This document shows positions 60,983 through 64,000 of a DNA stretch of 64,000 nucleotides, piece after piece. Source of the DNA: Phil1 sp964487565 (GTDB taxonomy: Bacteria > Bacillota > Clostridia > Christensenellales > CAG-138); the NCBI GenBank assembly GCA_964487565.1, contig CAZARN010000002.1, positions 1 to 64,000 of the forward strand, written 5' to 3'. The translations under genes and the position numbers were made by a program. Each line of letters opens with the position of its first letter. Positions within the stretch are counted from its first letter, which is position 1. The notes under the pieces are model-generated. The model was not told where the DNA came from. It made no database searches and saw only the letters and a program-made list of their open reading frames with translations.

Positions 60983-61162
60983 TCATGATGCCGTTATCAT
61001 CGCTTCAATGTCGCGCACGACATATACTATATCATAATACTGAAAGCTATCCCGCGGCGCGTTCGGATCGGCGCGCGAGCCGTTGGGCAAATCCTGCCGC
61101 ACACGCCCGTCGTCCTTTGCGAAGCCCAAAATCGCGTCATACATTTCCTGTTCACCGCGCAT
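60983..61162 (-). pseudogene. Truncated aminoglycoside 6-adenylyltransferase (ANT(6)) fragment
   Basis: A 59-residue frame starting MRGEQEMYDAILGFAKDD with NGSRADPNAPRDSFQYYDIV, the nucleotidyl-transfer motif of AadE/ANT(6) enzymes including the Gly-Ser and the Asp-x-Asp-like DIV region. The family has about 280-300 residues, so only the first fifth is present before a TGA. AAGGAG lies 6 nt before the ATG, and the ATG overlaps the stop of the GNAT gene. Resistance cannot be provided by this piece. It is a relic or a small protein kept for another reason. Confidence 0.72.
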
Positions 61163-61772
61163 TGCAGGCTCCTTCTCTCACCCGTCCGCGCTTCGCCCGC
61201 CCGGCGACAACCTCCGCGAAATCCGAATAAGGCTTGATATATATCATTGACGCATGGTCGCTCGTGCAGACCGCTTCAAAGCCGTATTTTTCGGCGAATG
61301 CGCTCCCCTCTTCCGTTACGGTGTCCGCAACGATGAGCTCGCACCTTTCGGAATACGGTCTGTAATACTCCACCGCATGTGAGAGCAGCAGCTTTGTTAT
61401 CCCTCGTCCCCTGTATGCCCGCGCGACGGCGATGCACGATAAAAACATATTGAGCCGCGCCGTGCCGTTTGAACGCACGTCAACGATATCTTCAGCCCGA
61501 AGTCCGCTGTCGTTGAACGCACCGCGTCTGAGCGCGTCAAACACCTCTTCGCGCACGGGGAACATGTTCACAAAACCTGCGATCCGTTCTTCGTCCTTCG
61601 CCGCGAACACGGTATAAGGGAAACGGCGATACCATTCCAGCGCCTCGCGCTGAGGCGTTATGTATTCTTCGGAATAGTATTGCCTTTCAAGCCGGAACAT
61701 GGCGGCAAAATCCGCTTCGCACAGGTTTTCGGCGATCTTCACGCCGTATGAGGACGTCGTAGTTTCCGTCAT
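61152..61772 (-). CDS. GNAT family acetyltransferase
   Basis: Acetyl-CoA-dependent N-acetyltransferase of 206 residues. The acetyl-CoA loop is VARAYRGRGITKLLLSHAVE (about 124-143, the R-x-x-G-x-G/A motif). EKYGFEAVCTSDHASMIYIK is the C-terminal beta strand pair. The substrate is unknown. Start at 61772 is set by GAGGAG 7 nt upstream. It overlaps the ANT(6)-like fragment by 11 nt. Together the two hint at a former aminoglycoside-modification locus, though GNAT genes are common and this one shows no specific drug signature. Confidence 0.8.
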   Translation of the reverse strand: MTETTTSSYGVKIAENLCEADFAAMFRLERQYYSEEYITPQREALEWYRRFPYTVFAAKDEERIAGFVNMFPVREEVFDALRRGAFNDSGLRAEDIVDVRSNGTARLNMFLSCIAVARAYRGRGITKLLLSHAVEYYRPYSERCELIVADTVTEEGSAFAEKYGFEAVCTSDHASMIYIKPYSDFAEVVAGRAKRGRVREGACNAR

Positions 61773-61855
61773 ATGCACACTCCTCTGGATATTCTGACGT
61801 ATCAATGGATTATACCATTCAAGCCTTCACGCATCAAGACGTGCCGCATAGGCCG

Positions 61856-61881
61856 GCGCGGGCGCGCTTGTGCGCCCGCGC
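61856..61881. other. GC-rich inverted repeat
   Basis: GCGCGGGCGC at 61856-61865 and GCGCCCGCGC at 61872-61881 form a perfect 10-bp stem with loop GCTTGT. No T tract adjoins. It lies between the GNAT gene and the terminator at 61893. Function unknown. Confidence 0.5.
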
Positions 61882-61892
61882 GGAAGCATAGC

Positions 61893-61927
61893 AAAAGAGG
61901 ATGAGGGCAAAGCGCTCATCCTCTTTT
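61893..61927 (-). terminator. Terminator of the P-loop gene
   Basis: A perfect 13-bp stem (AAAAGAGGATGAG at 61893-61905 with 61915-61927) lies 12 nt beyond the reverse-strand stop at 61940, with T tracts on both strands. Confidence 0.88.
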
Positions 61928-61939
61928 ATATTATTAAGC

Positions 61940-62350
61940 TTAAATTATATACTGCTTGATGAAATCCGGCGCATTGGCGGCGCTGCCGGTGATGCTGATG
62001 TATATTTTGATATCACAGCGTTTTGAAAACGCATCCATCTCGGCAAACAACTCCTCAAGGGTGTCGAGCGGATGGCGGACAATCTTCAGGAAGCCGTCGA
62101 TAAACATGTATTCGAGATCAAAATCCTGTGCGGCAATGCCCGAAACGAAACCGAAGAACATCTTGGGCGTATCGATATGATACTCGGACGCATCAATGAA
62201 CCTGATGCTGTGTTTGAGATCGAACATATACTGGTTGTCGTCATCGATGAACACCATGCTCCCTTTGGCCGTTATGTTGGTTTCGTTGGCGATATCGATG
62301 ATGCGTTTGGTTTTGCCGGCGCCTTTTTCGCCGAAGATTACACTTATCAA
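61940..62350 (-). CDS. Small P-loop protein, unknown function
   Basis: A 136-residue protein with Walker A VIFGEKGAGKTKRIIDIAN (about 4-22) and a hydrophobic Walker B-like strand ending in Asp (MFIDG, about 86-90). It is a single compact P-loop domain without recognisable fusion. It resembles unnamed clostridial P-loop proteins and sporulation- or pilus-related ATPases only in the nucleotide motif. It is monocistronic with its own terminator and diverges from the TtcA-like gene. Confidence 0.7.
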   Translation of the reverse strand: MISVIFGEKGAGKTKRIIDIANETNITAKGSMVFIDDDNQYMFDLKHSIRFIDASEYHIDTPKMFFGFVSGIAAQDFDLEYMFIDGFLKIVRHPLDTLEELFAEMDAFSKRCDIKIYISITGSAANAPDFIKQYII

Positions 62351-62511
62351 GATTTGCCTCCCTCCGCGCGTTGCGCTGTATGATGTTCTGTAATTACATT
62401 ATAGCCTCATTCCACACGTTTGAGCAATGGCAAAATACAAATATTCTATGGCAAGCCTGCGGCGCGCGTGTTATAATTGTCGCCATGAGCAAGGAAAAGG
62501 GAACGAAGGAT

Positions 62512-63294
62512 ATGAAACGTATTCTCGGCTGCATACGCCGCGCGGACGAGCGTTTCCGCATGATACGCGACGGGGACAAGATCTGCGTCGGCGTTTCCGG
62601 CGGCAAGGACAGTCTGCTGCTTCTTTACGGGCTGAAGCTTTATCAGCGCTTCAGCTATACCAAATTCGATCTTTGCGGCGTGATGCTGGATCTCGGTCTC
62701 ACCGATCAGGATCTTTCGCCCGTTGCAGAATTTGCAAAAAGCATAGACGTGCCGTTTGACATAATCAAAACCGACATAGGCGACGTGGTTTTCAACGTGC
62801 GCAAGGAAAGTCACCCCTGCGCGCTTTGCGCGAAGCTTCGCCGCGGCGCGCTTAACGACGCCGCCGTTGCGCGCGGCTGCAATCTTGTGGCGCTCGGCCA
62901 CAACAGGGACGACGTGCTTGAAACGTTTTTCATGAGCCTTCTTTATGAAAGCCGGCTCAACACGTTCGGACCCGTCACATATCTCGGGCGAAAGGAAGTC
63001 ACCGTCATACGCCCGCTCGTGTTCCTTCCGGAGAAATATGCCCTTTCGGTGGCCAAAAAGCTTGAGCTTCCGATACGAAAGCCAAATTGTCCCGTCGCAG
63101 GGCAAACCAAGCGCGAAGAGATGAAGGACGTCATACGCTATTTCACGACCCTCATGCCCGACGCCGAGGAACGCATCATGAACGCGATTGCCGATACTGA
63201 AAAATACGGTATGTGGGACAGACTGCGTCTCCCACCGCGCGACCTTGACCCGGCCGCAGCCCAAAACGAAAGAGATGAAAATGAAAATGGATGA
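62512..63294 (+). CDS. TtcA/TtuA-family tRNA thiolation ATPase
   Basis: PP-loop ATPase of 260 residues. The pyrophosphate loop is VGVSGGKDSLLLLYGL (about 25-40). CALCAKLRRGALNDAA (about 104-119) has the two cysteines that bind an iron-sulfur cluster, and ALGHNRDDVLETFFMSLLY follows. It probably inserts sulfur at tRNA cytidine 32 or a related base. Start at 62512 is uncertain. A TATAAT at 62472-62477 makes the earlier ATG (62485) nearly leaderless. Confidence 0.85.
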   Translation: MKRILGCIRRADERFRMIRDGDKICVGVSGGKDSLLLLYGLKLYQRFSYTKFDLCGVMLDLGLTDQDLSPVAEFAKSIDVPFDIIKTDIGDVVFNVRKESHPCALCAKLRRGALNDAAVARGCNLVALGHNRDDVLETFFMSLLYESRLNTFGPVTYLGRKEVTVIRPLVFLPEKYALSVAKKLELPIRKPNCPVAGQTKREEMKDVIRYFTTLMPDAEERIMNAIADTEKYGMWDRLRLPPRDLDPAAAQNERDENENG

Positions 63295-63583
63295 AAAAAC
63301 GCTTTTTTTGATCCTCGCAGGATGGATACTTCTGATGAGCATTATACTGTTTTGCATGATGGGCGCCGACAAGCGCCGCGCGCAAAACGACAAGTGGCGC
63401 ATCAAGGAGCGCACGCTGTTCATCACGGCATTTTTGGGCGGCGGCCTTGGCGGCGTGCTTGGCATGCAGATCTTCAGGCATAAAACAAAGCATACCTCAT
63501 TCATGATAGGTATGCCTTTGCTGCTTTTATGGAACATTGCGGCAGCGTTTGCTATAATGCACTTTTTCGGTCAAGCCAGCTGA
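63275..63583 (+). CDS. DUF1294 family membrane protein
   Basis: A small membrane protein of about 102 residues with two to three hydrophobic segments. LFCMMGADKRRAQNDKWRIK and ITAFLGGGLGGVLGMQIFRH are DUF1294 hallmarks, and HKTKHTSFMIGMPL follows. It overlaps the TtcA-like gene by 20 nt. Three possible ATG codons lie in a row (63275, 63281, 63287). Function is unknown. Confidence 0.8.
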   Translation: MKMKMDEKTLFLILAGWILLMSIILFCMMGADKRRAQNDKWRIKERTLFITAFLGGGLGGVLGMQIFRHKTKHTSFMIGMPLLLLWNIAAAFAIMHFFGQAS

Positions 63584-64000
63584 TCGGCTCCGCCTATCGT
63601 ATTATAGATCTCGTTTTCGACCTCGCCAACGGGGATCTCAAGCGCCAGGGCAAGCTCGCCGTAAAGCAGCTCCTTTGCGCGCTTGAAGTATCTGTCATCC
63701 GTCTGACCGTAACCGTGCCCGGCGACTGCGGCTTCCTCGCGCTTGGTGTAAAGCATCCTCACAAGCTGCAGAAGATTTGTGCAGTCATAGGTCTGAAGAT
63801 ATGATTTATACTCGGCGGCGGCCTGCTTTGCGGCAACGCCCCGCTCAAAATCGTTGGGCATGTCAGGTATGCTCTTGATGAGCGTCATGGCTTCCTGTTT
63901 GGTCAGCATCGGCCGCATAAGCACAGGCGCATCCGTGGGCACATATATCACGCCCGTATGATACACGGGTGAAAGCGTATAATAAGTCCTGCTTTGATCC
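63571..64000 (-). CDS. CarD-like transcriptional regulator, 5' end outside window
   Basis: Incomplete: the gene runs off the right edge, and 142 codons plus stop are visible. SRTYYTLSPVYHTGVIYVP followed by VLMRPMLTKQEAMTLI matches the end of the CarD/CdnL Tudor-like, RNA polymerase beta-binding domain. The helical part GVAAKQAAAEYKSYLQTYDC and YTKREEA...KRAKELLYGELALALEI matches its DNA-binding half. Known members bind promoter DNA and stabilise open complexes. Its last 13 bases overlap the DUF1294 gene end. Confidence 0.85.
   Translation of the reverse strand, partial: DQSRTYYTLSPVYHTGVIYVPTDAPVLMRPMLTKQEAMTLIKSIPDMPNDFERGVAAKQAAAEYKSYLQTYDCTNLLQLVRMLYTKREEAAVAGHGYGQTDDRYFKRAKELLYGELALALEIPVGEVENEIYNTIGGADQLA

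Noticed and set aside
1..64000. CRISPR array, insertion sequence or prophage
   Set aside because: No regular repeat-spacer pattern, transposase, integrase or phage structural gene was seen. The DUF5131 gene alone is not evidence of phage.

Overview
The window looks like chromosome of a moderately GC-rich anaerobic member of the Bacillota, most likely class Clostridia. Several features point there: an L21 leader RNA, the rplU-prp-rpmA order with an L27 that carries a cleavable N-terminal extension, a tRNA-sensing T-box, glutamine synthetase of type III, a type II pantothenate kinase next to an ECF S-component, a CarD-like regulator and strong AGGAGG ribosome binding sites. No CRISPR array, insertion sequence, integrase or replication origin was seen.

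Layout. 1-9.5 kb (reverse strand): rpoB and rpoC under a stacked promoter, a membrane protein of unknown function, then rpsL and rpsG with their own promoter. 9.5-21 kb (reverse): a deacetylase remnant, then a long run of nearly touching genes read from about 20.9 kb downwards: M42 aminopeptidase, nagA, P1 peptidase, transglutaminase-like protein, fold-III PLP decarboxylase, fold-II PLP desulfhydrase/deaminase, Asp/Glu racemase, cobT, cobU, cobS, a CobU-like protein and a CobC-like phosphatase. This reads as peptide and cell-wall amino-acid salvage joined to the last steps of cobalamin assembly. 21-22.6 kb: a MATE exporter. 22.6-26.7 kb (reverse): DUF5131, murQ, a GH3 hexosaminidase, a sugar kinase and a CAT-like acetyltransferase, that is, a peptidoglycan amino-sugar recycling set that would feed nagA. 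26.7-28.5 kb: a tryptophan T-box in front of a TrpB2-type tryptophan synthase beta chain. 28.5-38.7 kb: deacetylase, HD-domain protein, glycogen phosphorylase, MarR, asparaginase, PatB-type C-S lyase, MFS transporter, AraC/GyrI regulator and DegV.

38.7-39.4 kb holds tRNA-Asn followed by two partial copies of its 3' end, each with its own terminator hairpin. 39.4-43.4 kb: iron-sulfur flavoprotein, M20 amidohydrolase, VanX-like dipeptidase and a DUF819 permease. 43.5-44.6 kb: the L21/Prp/L27 ribosomal operon. 44.6-47.6 kb (reverse): a Crp/Fnr regulator with an ABC importer of the nitrate/sulfonate/taurine type, with an 18-bp palindrome over the predicted start of transcription. 47.7-51.6 kb: a MacB/LolD-like ABC system with a large anchored exported protein. 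51.8-55.4 kb: ammonia assimilation by GlnN and GdhA. 55.5-57 kb: pantothenate kinase and ECF S-component. 57-60.4 kb: a VanW protein, then a uracil permease preceded by what looks like a translation-coupled attenuator made of a 23-codon leader peptide and a terminator. 60.4-64 kb: a divergent peptide deformylase, a broken ANT(6) fragment, a GNAT acetyltransferase, a small P-loop protein, a TtcA-family protein, a DUF1294 protein and the 3' part of a CarD-like gene.

The features judged most worth following are the uracil permease leader (58.82-59.02 kb), the tRNA-Asn 3'-end repeats (38.9-39.34 kb), the salvage plus cobalamin run, and the Crp/Fnr operator. All promoters, operators and terminators were found by eye from sequence and have no experimental support here.
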